Counted from the first letter of the stretch, positions 37,569-46,980 are shown. The stretch: 64,000 nucleotides of DNA from CAVZXS01 sp963779325 (GCA_963779325.1 CAVZXS010000037.1:248001-312000), one strand, 5' to 3'. Numbers and translations: made by a program. The notes: generated from the sequence alone by a model not told the origin.

Positions 37569-38450
37569 AGGCTCGTCGCTCATTAACAATGTTTCCAATC
37601 CTAAAGTTTTTACCATGCTGATATCTTCGGCAGATTTTAATACTGTACCCAATGTTTGTTCAAATGCTTTTGCGTTTACTTCGCGGTAACCTAAGGCCAT
37701 CAATGACTCCGCCCAATCGATAGTTTCACTTACACCGGGAGTCTTGCTTAATTTCTGCTTACGGAACTGTTGCACTATACCAACTACCTGTTTCAATAAT
37801 TTTTCTTCAATGCCGGGCAGTCTTTTCTTTACAATCAGCATTTCTTTTTCTAAACCGGGGAAATCAATCCAGTGATAGAGACAGCGACGTTTCAGCGCAT
37901 CACTTAATTCTCTTGTCCGGTTACTGGTTAATATTACAAACGGTTTATGTTTTGCTTTGATGGTACCCAATTCAGGAATGCTTACCTGAAACGCTGATAA
38001 TAATTCTAATAAGAAGGCTTCAAATTCTTCATCGCTTCTGTCCAATTCATCTACCAGCAGCACCGGCGATTTTTCTTCTTCCATGATTGAACTCAGCAGC
38101 GGTCGTTGCAATAAATAATCATTGCTGAAAATATGATGTTCTTTTTGTTCTATTGAAAGCCCGGAATTTTCCTGCAGTTTTATTCCCAGTAATTGTTTTT
38201 GATAATTCCATTCGTACACTGCTGCATTTACATCAAGACCTTCATAACATTGCAAACGTATCAACCGTGTGTCTAATAAATTGGCCAATACAATCGCCGT
38301 TTCTGTTTTACCCACACCGGGCGGGCCTTCCAGCAACAACGGTTTATTGAGCTTTAATAATAAATACATGGCCGTAACCAATTCTTCATCGGCTACATAT
38401 TTTTTATCGTCTAATAATTTTATTAGCTCATTTGGATTTTGCAAGTCCAT
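37566..38450 (-). CDS. coxD: CoxD-like AAA+ ATPase (MoxR family)
   Basis: 294 residues. Walker A GPPGVGKT at 42-49, Walker B VLLVDELDRSDEEFEAFLLE, sensor region VILTSNRTRELSDALKRRC. CoxD is required in O. carboxidovorans for sulfuration of the Mo site. Start overlaps the coxG stop by one base (TAATG), indicating coupling. Confidence 0.92.
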   Translation of the reverse strand: MDLQNPNELIKLLDDKKYVADEELVTAMYLLLKLNKPLLLEGPPGVGKTETAIVLANLLDTRLIRLQCYEGLDVNAAVYEWNYQKQLLGIKLQENSGLSIEQKEHHIFSNDYLLQRPLLSSIMEEEKSPVLLVDELDRSDEEFEAFLLELLSAFQVSIPELGTIKAKHKPFVILTSNRTRELSDALKRRCLYHWIDFPGLEKEMLIVKKRLPGIEEKLLKQVVGIVQQFRKQKLSKTPGVSETIDWAESLMALGYREVNAKAFEQTLGTVLKSAEDISMVKTLGLETLLMSDEP

Positions 38451-38986
38451 TACGAATCTGATTTTTTTCCGCCGAATAAACTTTTGATAGCTGTACCCAC
38501 CAATGAACCGGTCTTTAATTTGCTATCAATCTCTCCGCCTTCTAATTGTGCTTTGAAATTAGAAACGAACTGATCGAATACCTGGTTGCTCACATCCTGT
38601 ATCATACGGCTGCCAAACTGTGCCAGCATACCGGTAATACTTATATCCATGGTTACATCTACATTCGTGCCACCCTCTTTTTCCGTTAATACACCTTTCA
38701 TTACCATATCTGCTCCGCCCTTTCCTTTATTATCTGTACCGGCGCCTTTTAATTCCATGGTGCGGGTTTCTTTATTTCTTTCAATGAATGTAATAAGTCC
38801 GCCATAGCTTGCCTTTACGGGGCCGAATTTTAATTCCACGCCACCTTTATAATTATTTTCATCTACTTTCTCCGTAAGTTTTGCACCCGGTACACAAACA
38901 ACTACTTTTTCCGGATCCGTTAAATTGGCCCACACCGCATCTATTGGCTGCGCTACGTGAAAGGATTTGTTGATTGAAGTATTCAT
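38450..38986 (-). CDS. coxG: CoxG-like SRPBCC protein
   Basis: 178 residues. SRPBCC/CoxG fold with FHVAQPIDAVWANLTDPEKV at the N-terminus and PGAKLTE as in the family, then a C-terminal extension with a short hydrophobic part (VGTAIKSLFGG). CoxG has been implicated in attaching CODH to the membrane. Starts about 340 nt after the coxL stop; the gap carries two repeat elements. Confidence 0.9.
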   Translation of the reverse strand: MNTSINKSFHVAQPIDAVWANLTDPEKVVVCVPGAKLTEKVDENNYKGGVELKFGPVKASYGGLITFIERNKETRTMELKGAGTDNKGKGGADMVMKGVLTEKEGGTNVDVTMDISITGMLAQFGSRMIQDVSNQVFDQFVSNFKAQLEGGEIDSKLKTGSLVGTAIKSLFGGKKSDS

Positions 38987-39124
38987 AATTTGATTATTTA
39001 TTACTAATTATTGATTATTTAATACAAGGTTTCATTCTTCTTCAAGGCAGAAAAAATTATCACAGGTATAATTTAAATTGATGCTCCCGCAAGTTGCTGG
39101 ACAGGCATTTATTCTGCAGTTGAG

Positions 39125-39176
39125 CGGAGCCCCGAATCAGTTCACAAAACCCGACTCGGGGTCTGCGACGTCGCCA
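39125..39176. repeat. REP-like element, family D, intergenic copy
   Basis: About 52 nt beginning CGGAGCCCCGAATCA and ending GACTCGGGGTCTGCGACG-TCGCCA; CCCCGAATC and GACTCGGGG form the stem. A copy with 5 mismatches lies at 57366-57417 inside a reading frame. Confidence 0.8.
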
Positions 39177-39243
39177 ATGTCGATGCCATGAAAAACTACA
39201 GCCGGTACCAAAAAAATATTTTATTCATTCACTATGACTAAAT

Positions 39244-39306
39244 CACGCAAAAAATGTGGATTCTCTTTCACAACTTTTCTCTCTGCACTCACTTTCTTTG
39301 CGTGAC
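39244..39306. repeat. Inverted repeat TCACGCAAA/TTTGCGTGA
   Basis: Perfect 9-bp arms at 39244-39252 and 39298-39306 around pyrimidine-rich sequence, in the coxL-coxG gap just after the coxL stop. Related in style to the element at 50869-50942. Confidence 0.65.
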
Positions 39307-39327
39307 GATTAATACAATTCACTCCAT

Positions 39328-41697
39328 TTATTTATACGCGCCATGTTCTTTCAATGCCTTCCACACTTTGAATGGCGTGATGGGAATATCCATGTGCTTA
39401 ATTCCATACACTGACAAAGCATCTACTATGGCATTGGCAATGGCCGGTGGCGCACCAACGGTTGGTGATTCGCCTACTCCTTTTGCTCCAATGGGATGAT
39501 GCGGTGACGGCGTAACAGTATGCCCCGTTTCCCAACTTGGCGATTCAATGGCTGTCGGCACCAAATAATCCATCAACGTACCATTCAAAATATTTCCCTG
39601 CTCGTCATAAATCAATTCTTCATACATAGCCGGTGCAATACCCTGTGTTAATCCCCCATGCACCTGACCCTGTACAATCATCGGGTTGATGATATTACCG
39701 CAATCATCAATGGCCACAAAGCGGCGAACTTTAACAGTTCCGGTTTCTTTATCTATATCCACTACGCATATATAGGCGCCTGAAGGAAATGTAAGATTGG
39801 GCGGGTCATAATAATGTACTGCTTCAAATCCGGCTTCCATTCCCTGCGGATGATTGGTATAAGATGCGAACACAATCTCCTGTATGGTCTTTGATTTTTC
39901 AGGAGCGCCTTTTACAAAAAATTTTCCAACTTCCCATTCCAAATCATCTTCGCTCACTTCCAAAAGATAAGCAGCAATCTTTCTTGCCTTGTCACGCAGC
40001 TTGCGGGAAGCGACTGCTGCCGCAGCGCCGGCTGTTGGTGTACTGCGGCTTGCATAAGTTCCCAAACCATAAGGAGCTGTATCGGTATCACCCTCTTCAA
40101 TTTGTATATTCTCCATGGGTATGCCCAATTCTTCTGCAATGATTTGTGCATAGGTAGTTTCATGCCCCTGCCCCTGCGATTTTGTTCCAAATCTTGCAAT
40201 GGCTTTACCCGTTGGATGTACCCGAATCTCTGCACTGTCAAACATTTTTATTCCGAGAATATCAAAATCTTTTGAAGGACCGGCACCAACTATCTCTGTG
40301 AATGTTGAAATACCAATGCCCATCAACTCACCTTTCTTTCTTTTTTCTATCTGCTCTTTACGAAGCCCTACATAATCTATGGCTTCCATTGCTTTTTTAA
40401 GCCCTGCATGATAATCGCCGCTGTCATATTCCCATCCGGTGGGCGATTTCCAGGGAAAATCTTCTTTCTTAATAAAATTCTGCATTCTTAATTCAGCAGG
40501 GTCTTTACCTACTTTCATAGCAAAGCAGTCAGTTATTCTTTCTATTGCGTGAACAGCCTCTGTAACACGGAAAGAACAACGATACGCCACACCACCCGGA
40601 GGTTTGTTCGTATATACTGCATCTGCTTCCATATAAGATGCATCGTAATCATAAGAACCTGATGCTATGGAAAACAAGCCTGTCGGAAACTTGGAAGGAT
40701 TGGCACTTGCATCGGTATATCCATGGTCGGCCAAAACTTTAAACCTTGTTGCCTGAATTTTACCGTCTTTTGTTCCGGCCATTTCTGCCGTGATATGATA
40801 ATCTCTTGCAAAAGAATCGGCTTGTAAATTTTCGCTTCTGTCTTCAATCCATTTTACCGGCTTACCAACCAAGAATGAAACTGCAATAGCAATTACATAA
40901 CCCGGATAAACAGGAACTTTTCCGCCAAAACCACCTCCAATATCGGGACTGATTACACGAATTTTTTCTTCGGTTAATCCTACATGCCCTGCCACCAGCG
41001 CAATTACCGTACGGATGGCATGCGGCGCTTGTGTGGTCATGTACATGGTTAAAAAATTATTTACCTTATCATAATCGGCCACACAACCGCATGTTTCTAT
41101 GCTGGCAACATGAATGCGTGGTATATACATATCCTGTGTTACCACCACTTCAGCATTTTTAAAAACGTCTTCCGTTTTTTGTTTATCACCCACTTCCCAA
41201 TGCCAGATATGATTGTCTTTCTTATCTTTTTTATCGGGACGTAGAATCGGTGCATCTTTATCCATTGCTTTGTAAGGACTCATGACCGGTTTCATTGGCT
41301 CGTAATCTACTTTTACAGCCTCACGTCCGTCACGGGCAGCATATCTTGATGTAGCAATAACAGCGGCTACTTCCTGCGCCTGGTACATTACCGTATCTGT
41401 TGGCAATACCATTTGTGTATCACTCATCAAAGTGGGCATCCAGTGAAGATTATATTTTTCCAAATCTCTGCCGGTTACAACCGCTACAACTCCGGGAACC
41501 TTCATGGCATCTTCAATATTGATGTTTTTAATTTTTGCATAAGCATACGGACTTCTCACAATATCCATATACAACATACCGGGAAGTTTTACATCATCAA
41601 CATAATGTCCCTTGCCTTGTATAAACCTTGCATCCTCTTTTCTTTTCATCGAATGGCCCATGCCACCTACTGCTTTTGAAGTTTTACATTGTATCAT
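39328..41697 (-). CDS. coxL: Form I aerobic carbon monoxide dehydrogenase, large (molybdenum) subunit
   Basis: 789 residues, close to the usual ~800. Oxidises CO with water to CO2 at a Mo-S-Cu centre. The active-site loop GGVAYRCSFR has AYRCSFR at residues 371-377 (DNA 40567-40587), the form I signature; Cys374 matches the copper-binding Cys388 of O. carboxidovorans CoxL. Other conserved parts are RFIQGKGHYVDDVKLPGM, PDIGGGFGGK (Mo cofactor), GTKSQGQGHETTYAQI and GAKGVGESP (catalytic Glu). Long stretches agree with O. carboxidovorans CoxL from memory. Form II enzymes have AYRGAGR instead and are excluded. Third in the order coxM-S-L, which is also the form I order. Confidence 0.95.
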   Translation of the reverse strand: MIQCKTSKAVGGMGHSMKRKEDARFIQGKGHYVDDVKLPGMLYMDIVRSPYAYAKIKNINIEDAMKVPGVVAVVTGRDLEKYNLHWMPTLMSDTQMVLPTDTVMYQAQEVAAVIATSRYAARDGREAVKVDYEPMKPVMSPYKAMDKDAPILRPDKKDKKDNHIWHWEVGDKQKTEDVFKNAEVVVTQDMYIPRIHVASIETCGCVADYDKVNNFLTMYMTTQAPHAIRTVIALVAGHVGLTEEKIRVISPDIGGGFGGKVPVYPGYVIAIAVSFLVGKPVKWIEDRSENLQADSFARDYHITAEMAGTKDGKIQATRFKVLADHGYTDASANPSKFPTGLFSIASGSYDYDASYMEADAVYTNKPPGGVAYRCSFRVTEAVHAIERITDCFAMKVGKDPAELRMQNFIKKEDFPWKSPTGWEYDSGDYHAGLKKAMEAIDYVGLRKEQIEKRKKGELMGIGISTFTEIVGAGPSKDFDILGIKMFDSAEIRVHPTGKAIARFGTKSQGQGHETTYAQIIAEELGIPMENIQIEEGDTDTAPYGLGTYASRSTPTAGAAAAVASRKLRDKARKIAAYLLEVSEDDLEWEVGKFFVKGAPEKSKTIQEIVFASYTNHPQGMEAGFEAVHYYDPPNLTFPSGAYICVVDIDKETGTVKVRRFVAIDDCGNIINPMIVQGQVHGGLTQGIAPAMYEELIYDEQGNILNGTLMDYLVPTAIESPSWETGHTVTPSPHHPIGAKGVGESPTVGAPPAIANAIVDALSVYGIKHMDIPITPFKVWKALKEHGAYK

Positions 41698-41719
41698 TTT
41701 TGTTTTATTTAAAGAGTTT

Positions 41720-41815
41720 TTAATATTGTTTGTGAGTAGTGAATGTTCAGTGGTGAGTCGGTATTCCTAAAGTTGAAAGTTTCACATTACTCACTACTCA
41801 CCACTCACAACTCAC
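41720..41815. repeat. Iterated inverted repeat in the coxS-coxL spacer
   Basis: GTGAGTAGTGAATG and GTGGTGAGT on one side are mirrored by ACTCACTACTCACCACTCAC on the other, ending at the coxS stop codon. It could form a long imperfect hairpin in the operon mRNA. Confidence 0.7.
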
Positions 41816-42322
41816 CTATACAAATTCCGGCTCAGAGGACGGCAATGGCCTTCCGTCTATTTTAGCGCTTGCCCATTGAACAGATTTTACAATATTATTA
41901 TAACCTGTGCAGCGGCAAAGATTACCTGAAATACCCCAGCGAATATCATCTTCGGTCGGATTGTGATTGTGTTCTAACAATTCTACACAACGCATTATCA
42001 TGCCCGGCGTACAAAACCCGCAATGCAATCCGTGATTTTCTTTAAATCCATCCTGCAAGGGATGTAACGGTCCGCCTTCGGGGGCCAATCCTTCAATTGT
42101 TTGTACCGATTTTCCGTTGGCCTGCACGGCAAGAATGGTACAAGATTTTACACTTTTGCCATCTAATAATATGGTACAAGCACCGCAGCTGCTGGTATCG
42201 CAACCGATATGCGTGCCGGTAAGACTAAGATTTTCACGTATGAGGTGTACCAGTAATAAACGCGGTTCTACTTCCAATGTTTGCTCCGTACCGTTAACTG
42301 TTATTTTTATTTGCTTTTGCAT
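41816..42322 (-). CDS. coxS: Carbon monoxide dehydrogenase small (2Fe-2S) subunit
   Basis: 168 residues. The plant-type cluster is bound by GCDTSSCGACTI plus a later Cys in VKSCT, and the second helical-domain cluster by HCGFCTPGM and LCRCTGYNNIV. Together they carry electrons from the Mo centre to FAD. Lies 41 nt after coxM and 118 nt before coxL. Confidence 0.95.
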   Translation of the reverse strand: MQKQIKITVNGTEQTLEVEPRLLLVHLIRENLSLTGTHIGCDTSSCGACTILLDGKSVKSCTILAVQANGKSVQTIEGLAPEGGPLHPLQDGFKENHGLHCGFCTPGMIMRCVELLEHNHNPTEDDIRWGISGNLCRCTGYNNIVKSVQWASAKIDGRPLPSSEPEFV

Positions 42323-42363
42323 ATTTCAAAAATTTTAGATTCTATTCTGATTGATTGATATAA

Positions 42364-43230
42364 TTATTTAATTCGTTCCTGTGCCTGTTTTACCATTCTT
42401 TTTATAAGCACTGCCACACAATGGCGTTTGTATTCTTCGCTGCCGCGTAAATCGGACGAAGGGCTGCAATCTTCCGAAGCAAATTTCGCGGCTTCGGCTA
42501 TCGTAGCATCGGTAATGGGTTTACCTATCAAGGCCTGCTCACTTCTTACTGCACGCAACGGTGTCGGGTTTACATTTGTTAAACCAATACCCGCAGCTGT
42601 ACAAATACCTTTAGCATCAACTGTTATTTGCACGGCGCAACCGGCGGTAGCATAATCACCCACTTTTCTTTCTAATTTATGATAAGCGCTGCCGGTACCT
42701 TTAGGTGGTAGGGGAATTTGTATCTCCGTTAATATATCGCCATGTTGCAATGCCGTTTGATAAAATCCAAAAAAGAATTCATCAATGGGAATGGAACGAA
42801 CACCTTCGGGACCCATGGCAATTACCGTAGCATTTAATGCCAACATAACTGCCGGGTGATCGTTAGCCGCATCGCCGTGTGCCAGATTGCCGCCAATGGT
42901 TCCCCGGTTGCGTACCTGCGGGTCGGCAATTTGTTTTGTTACATCAGGAAAAATCGGGAAATGTTTTCCCAACAAATCAGAATGTTCAATTTCCACTTCA
43001 CGGGTTAACGCACCAATTTTTACAACCCCTGCTTCTTCCTTAATATAAGCAAGGTCGGGAATGTTATTGATGTCAATTAAATATTCCGGGGATGCAAACC
43101 GAAGTTTCATCATGGGAATGAGGCTATGACCCCCTGAAAGAATTTTGGCTTCTTCGCCATGTTTTTGTAAAAGCGAAATGGCTTCCGCTAATGTACCGGG
43201 CGACTCGTAGTTAAATTGCTGAGCAATCAT
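42364..43230 (-). CDS. coxM: Carbon monoxide dehydrogenase medium (FAD) subunit
   Basis: 288 residues. Vanillyl-alcohol-oxidase-type FAD fold with the FAD-binding motifs LSGGHSLIPMMKLR (residues about 36-49) and RGTIGGNLAHGDAANDHP (about 110-127), both typical of CoxM. First gene of the operon; the promoter should lie in the 363 nt upstream. Confidence 0.94.
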   Translation of the reverse strand: MIAQQFNYESPGTLAEAISLLQKHGEEAKILSGGHSLIPMMKLRFASPEYLIDINNIPDLAYIKEEAGVVKIGALTREVEIEHSDLLGKHFPIFPDVTKQIADPQVRNRGTIGGNLAHGDAANDHPAVMLALNATVIAMGPEGVRSIPIDEFFFGFYQTALQHGDILTEIQIPLPPKGTGSAYHKLERKVGDYATAGCAVQITVDAKGICTAAGIGLTNVNPTPLRAVRSEQALIGKPITDATIAEAAKFASEDCSPSSDLRGSEEYKRHCVAVLIKRMVKQAQERIK

Positions 43231-43593
43231 AAATGAAAATTTTTATTATGGATATACAATGAAAAAAACGACAATAAGCGGTGACAGGAAAGCAAAGGTT
43301 TGCAACCGGGTACCAAAATAAAGAGAAGGTTATGTGGTTTATGTTCTGCTATCTAAACGACAATAAGCAAAGTGCTTATTGAATTAAAAGTATTTTCAGA
43401 GAGTCGTAGAAGGTAATTATTTATCACTTGATAGTTTAGCGCTGCAAGTAAATTTTCACAAGCCCGCAATCAAGATTCTAAATATAGACAATAGTCCGGT
43501 TCTTAAAAAATTATTTTCCGTCGTTCCGTAGCATTGTCAATTATGCGTAATTTTTTTAAATAAAAAATCCATCAAAAAATTTATTCTAAAAAC
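43231..43593. other. Upstream region of the cox operon
   Basis: No ORF. It should hold the cox promoter. A short palindrome GCAAAGGTTTGC lies at 43292-43303, about 65 nt before the coxM start; no clear Bacteroidota -33/-7 pair (TTG / TAnnTTTG) could be fixed. Confidence 0.4.
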
Positions 43594-44079
43594 CTAAAGA
43601 GAAGCTTTTCGTGATTTATAATACGGCGCCGCACTAAAAATCTGCTTCGCTTTGTTAATAAAATAGAGTAAACTCCCATTGAGCCACACACCGGCAAAAA
43701 TGACTGCGACACCTGTATAATAAAGACTCCATCCGCCATAAAATAACGTACTGCTGATTACGAGACAGGTGCCGAACACGCTTATTAATAAAGCGTAACC
43801 GGTTCGGGTTCCGCGTTTGTTAAAGTAAATACTGAGCAGGGTAACTAAGCAAAATAAGGAAGTAAGCAAAATGGTAAGCGAGGAAGTATGAGTATAATTA
43901 GAAACAACAACACTGTCTTTGCCGCACAACATTAATGTACCCGAATAAGCCATTATACAAAAAGGGCACTTGGGTAACAGCGCCAATAATAAACCGCCAA
44001 ATAAGCCAAAGCTCTTTTTGGGAATGCGGTTTTTTTTCCGACAAGCGGTGCAATTATTTTTTTTTATAGCTTTCATCAA
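43594..44079 (-). CDS. Membrane protein with Cys pairs, unknown function
   Basis: 161 residues. A basic N-terminus with CTACRKK, then four hydrophobic segments; the first holds LLPKCPFCIMAYSG, a Cys-Pro-Phe-Cys motif such as seen in metal- or thiol-handling membrane proteins. It is on the same strand as the cox operon and 363 nt upstream of coxM, so probably separate. Not recognised as a known family. Confidence 0.65.
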   Translation of the reverse strand: MMKAIKKNNCTACRKKNRIPKKSFGLFGGLLLALLPKCPFCIMAYSGTLMLCGKDSVVVSNYTHTSSLTILLTSLFCLVTLLSIYFNKRGTRTGYALLISVFGTCLVISSTLFYGGWSLYYTGVAVIFAGVWLNGSLLYFINKAKQIFSAAPYYKSRKASL

Positions 44080-44253
44080 TCGTTTAAAGTAAGCAATATT
44101 TCATTTAAAAAAGTTTACACTTTTATAAAGAATATTTCTCAAGCTATTTTATTTTTTTCAACTGTCAAAATATAAATTAAACTTTGGCGGCCATACTATC
44201 TATTTTCACGCCCGATTAAGATTTATTGTTTAATATGTTGATTTGAAGCAATC

Positions 44254-45081
44254 TTAATTCTCCAACGCTTCCGCCAGCAATTCAAAATATTTTGAATACT
44301 CGATTACGAAGTCTTCACCCGAAGGAAATTGTCCTTCAATCTTGTTCATACCATCAGCAATAACTTGATGGGCCATCTTCGCCTCGGCCGCGGAATAAAA
44401 ATGATTGGCAAAGGGGTGACCTTCCTTAAAATCTTTCAGTCCTATACCATGCGAATAATATTTGAAAGGCAACAACACCCTGAACGGCGAAAAATATGAC
44501 GACTCACGGGATACCATAGCAAAATAGACCGCATAGTATTTCAGCATGGCCACAACTCTTTTGTTTATGTCTGCAGCTGCTTCAGACTCCGACGGTTTCT
44601 TTCGCCACCAATTATTTTTTTCTTCAAATAAAAAATTCTCTTTGTCATTTTTTTCTATCTTCTCTAAATTCCATACCAATGAGAATGATCCGTCATCGGA
44701 TTCAACGGACTCTATTATTTGCAACCTGCCGGTTTTGAAATTGGCGAAATCCGCTTTAAACTTATCGAAGCCCCTGCCTGACATGCCCACGGCGATACTG
44801 TTGTCAGGCATCAGTTTCCATTTACCATGCTTGCTGTATAAGCTGTCCATTTGTATAAACTTACCTGTGTCGTTGAAACTTATTAATTTTAACCCGAACA
44901 GGTTAACGATAGAATCCTGCACTTTGCCGTATAGTTTTCGTTGCTTTTCATTCAGCATTGCATGATCGGGATAAACAATAAGCCAATTGCCCGTTACAGC
45001 ATCCAGCACGGTCATTTCTTTTTTATCCGACTTACAGCCGGCAAATAAAATAATCAGAGATAATATAATTAAATAGCGCAT
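44254..45081 (-). CDS. Lipoprotein of unknown function
   Basis: 275 residues with a lipoprotein signal (MRYLIILSLIILFAGC, lipid Cys at 16). The first 140 residues look like a lipocalin-style domain (VLDAVTGNWLIVYPD, KHGKWKLMPDNSIAVGMSG); the second half is helical and matches nothing I know. Single gene. Confidence 0.7.
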   Translation of the reverse strand: MRYLIILSLIILFAGCKSDKKEMTVLDAVTGNWLIVYPDHAMLNEKQRKLYGKVQDSIVNLFGLKLISFNDTGKFIQMDSLYSKHGKWKLMPDNSIAVGMSGRGFDKFKADFANFKTGRLQIIESVESDDGSFSLVWNLEKIEKNDKENFLFEEKNNWWRKKPSESEAAADINKRVVAMLKYYAVYFAMVSRESSYFSPFRVLLPFKYYSHGIGLKDFKEGHPFANHFYSAAEAKMAHQVIADGMNKIEGQFPSGEDFVIEYSKYFELLAEALEN

Positions 45082-45209
45082 AAGAAAAAGAATAAATCAA
45101 ATGTAAGAGAATTTCCTTTTCATCCGCCGCTATACCAATTACAATTAAAACAAAACGCTGACAAAATTTGCTTAAAATATAATATCAGAAACAGTATTCT
45201 TGTATCACT

Positions 45210-45779
45210 ATGAGTCCGCAATTAAAAACAATAAAAGAATTATTAGAAGAAAACGCCACCCCCGAAGGCAAAGCTGCGTCTGAATCATTTGTTCCGACTA
45301 TTGAAAAAATATACGGCGTAAGAATGCCGGTGATTAATACCATGGCCAAACATTTTAAAGTAGGCGGTTTTGAACTGGTGGAAGAATTGTGGAAGGAAAA
45401 CAGCCCGGAAGAAAAAGTTCTCGCTGTAAAAATTATGGGGTTTATCGCCAAAACAAATCCTGAGAAAGCATTAAAATTAGTCGGTAAATTTTCTAACGGT
45501 ATTAATAATTGGGCCGTTTGTGATGCCATCGGTATGCAGGCGCTAAAACAAATTCTGCCGACACATAAAAAAGAAGTTTTTGCCATGGCAAAAAAATTCA
45601 ATTCTTCTGAAAATTTATGGACACGCCGGTTATCATTAGTATTGGTAGAATGGTACACAAGATTTGAAAAAGATCATGCTGCTGTAATGGAATTGGTAAA
45701 GCCGCTGGAAAACGACAAAGAGTACTATGTAAGAAAAGCGGTGGTGTGGATTAAGAAGAATTTCAGTAAAGGGAAGTGA
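45210..45779 (+). CDS. DNA alkylation repair protein, AlkD-like HEAT-repeat family
   Basis: 189 residues made of helical HEAT-like repeats. Features of the AlkD family include GVRMPVINTMAK near the N-terminus, NWAVCDAIGMQAL (with the conserved Trp-Asp region), WTRRLSLVLVEWYTR and EYYVRKAVVWIKKNF. AlkD excises bulky or cationic alkylated bases without base flipping. Slightly shorter than the typical 215-235 residues, lacking part of the first helix pair. Confidence 0.85.
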   Translation: MSPQLKTIKELLEENATPEGKAASESFVPTIEKIYGVRMPVINTMAKHFKVGGFELVEELWKENSPEEKVLAVKIMGFIAKTNPEKALKLVGKFSNGINNWAVCDAIGMQALKQILPTHKKEVFAMAKKFNSSENLWTRRLSLVLVEWYTRFEKDHAAVMELVKPLENDKEYYVRKAVVWIKKNFSKGK

Positions 45780-45809
45780 GGTCAGGGTTACGCGTTTCCG
45801 GTTACATGA

Positions 45810-45843
45810 TAAAAAGCCCCCCGATTTAATTCAGGAGGCTTAT
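45810..45843 (-). terminator. Terminator of the lipoprotein gene 45878-46768
   Basis: On the minus strand AAGCCTCC pairs with GGGGGGCTT (one mismatch) around an A/T-rich loop, followed by five T. It also lies just past the AlkD-like gene and may work for both. Confidence 0.75.
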
Positions 45844-45877
45844 GCTGTTCTTATAGAGAAGGGTACGATCGTAAGTT

Positions 45878-46768
45878 TTATGGGAGCAATATTACACGCT
45901 GCTTATTACCATTATCCCAGGTCAGCAATGCTTTGTTATCACATTCGCCATTCTTGGGAAAACCGAAATCAAGTTTAAATTCCCGATCATTAATTTTTAT
46001 TTTCAATGTGCCTTCGCTTTTCCAATGGCAGGCTACTTTCTTAATCAGCGGGTCCTCCGTATTGATATTAATCGTAGTTCCGTTATTGTATTCTGTTTTT
46101 GAACGACCGACTATCTTGTACACATCATCACGTACAGTACGTGTATCCATACCGGCAATCTGCGTTACTGTTTTTGTGCCTTCATACTTATAGCCTCTTC
46201 CGTTCGGGAAACTTACTTTACCATCTACTATTGTAATGTTCCATTTGTGTACGGGCAACTCGCTGAGGTTAGTGAAAATTTTTACACCTTCGATGTGTGC
46301 ACGGTTTACATAAAAGTCAACAAACTTTAAAGTAACTACACTGCCGGGTCTGCGCAACGGGCCGGTAAAGTGCAATACCATTTTACCTTTGCGAAACTTA
46401 CCATCGGGGCCTGTACAACCTGCACCAAAATCAATTGTAACGGTTTTGGGATAGGTGCTGTCATTAGGCGTTACAGTCACTTCCGCACATTGACCGATGC
46501 GTTTACGCAGTTCTTCAAATTTTGGTAAATACCTGCCGCCGAGCGAAGTGCCTGTTTCTGCGCTTTCTTCATCGGCCGCGGTCATAGCCACATCTTCGGC
46601 ATCGTCAAGACTGCCTTCCGCTTCGGAACTTTCTTCGGAATAAACAACGGCTTGTTCTTCCGTCACAGTTTGAGAGTTACTGTTTTCTTTTTGACAAGAG
46701 AATAAAAATGCTGCGACAAATAGGTATAAAGCAGCAAGAGTAGTTTTGTTAATTGAAAAAGTTTTCAT
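45878..46768 (-). CDS. Lipoprotein of unknown function
   Basis: 296 residues with a lipoprotein signal (LYLFVAAFLFSC, lipid Cys near 25), then an acidic low-complexity linker (about 35-75, rich in Glu, Ser and Ala). The remaining 220 residues are beta-rich with TVTIDFGAGCTGPDGKFRKGKM and GTTININTEDPLIKKVACHW. This type recurs in Chitinophagaceae without assigned function. Confidence 0.7.
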   Translation of the reverse strand: MKTFSINKTTLAALYLFVAAFLFSCQKENSNSQTVTEEQAVVYSEESSEAEGSLDDAEDVAMTAADEESAETGTSLGGRYLPKFEELRKRIGQCAEVTVTPNDSTYPKTVTIDFGAGCTGPDGKFRKGKMVLHFTGPLRRPGSVVTLKFVDFYVNRAHIEGVKIFTNLSELPVHKWNITIVDGKVSFPNGRGYKYEGTKTVTQIAGMDTRTVRDDVYKIVGRSKTEYNNGTTININTEDPLIKKVACHWKSEGTLKIKINDREFKLDFGFPKNGECDNKALLTWDNGNKQRVILLP

Positions 46769-46980
46769 GATTCTATTTTTGGGGTTTGGGAAAATTAATT
46801 ACGCTGATTAGGAAGGAGGTTGCATGAGAAGGTTTAATGACAGGTTAAAAAAGTTTATTTTTTTTATTTATGTTGTTTATTAAATAAAAGGTGAGCTTAT
46901 ACTAAAATGATTTATACCTGCAAAAATGTCGATGGTCTTCATTAAACTATTTTGGATATGACCGGTCGGGGGTTAATTTT

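Noticed and set aside
39328..41697. CoxL as form II or xanthine/aldehyde oxidase
   Set aside because: The active-site loop is AYRCSFR, not AYRGAGR, and full-length similarity to form I is strong.
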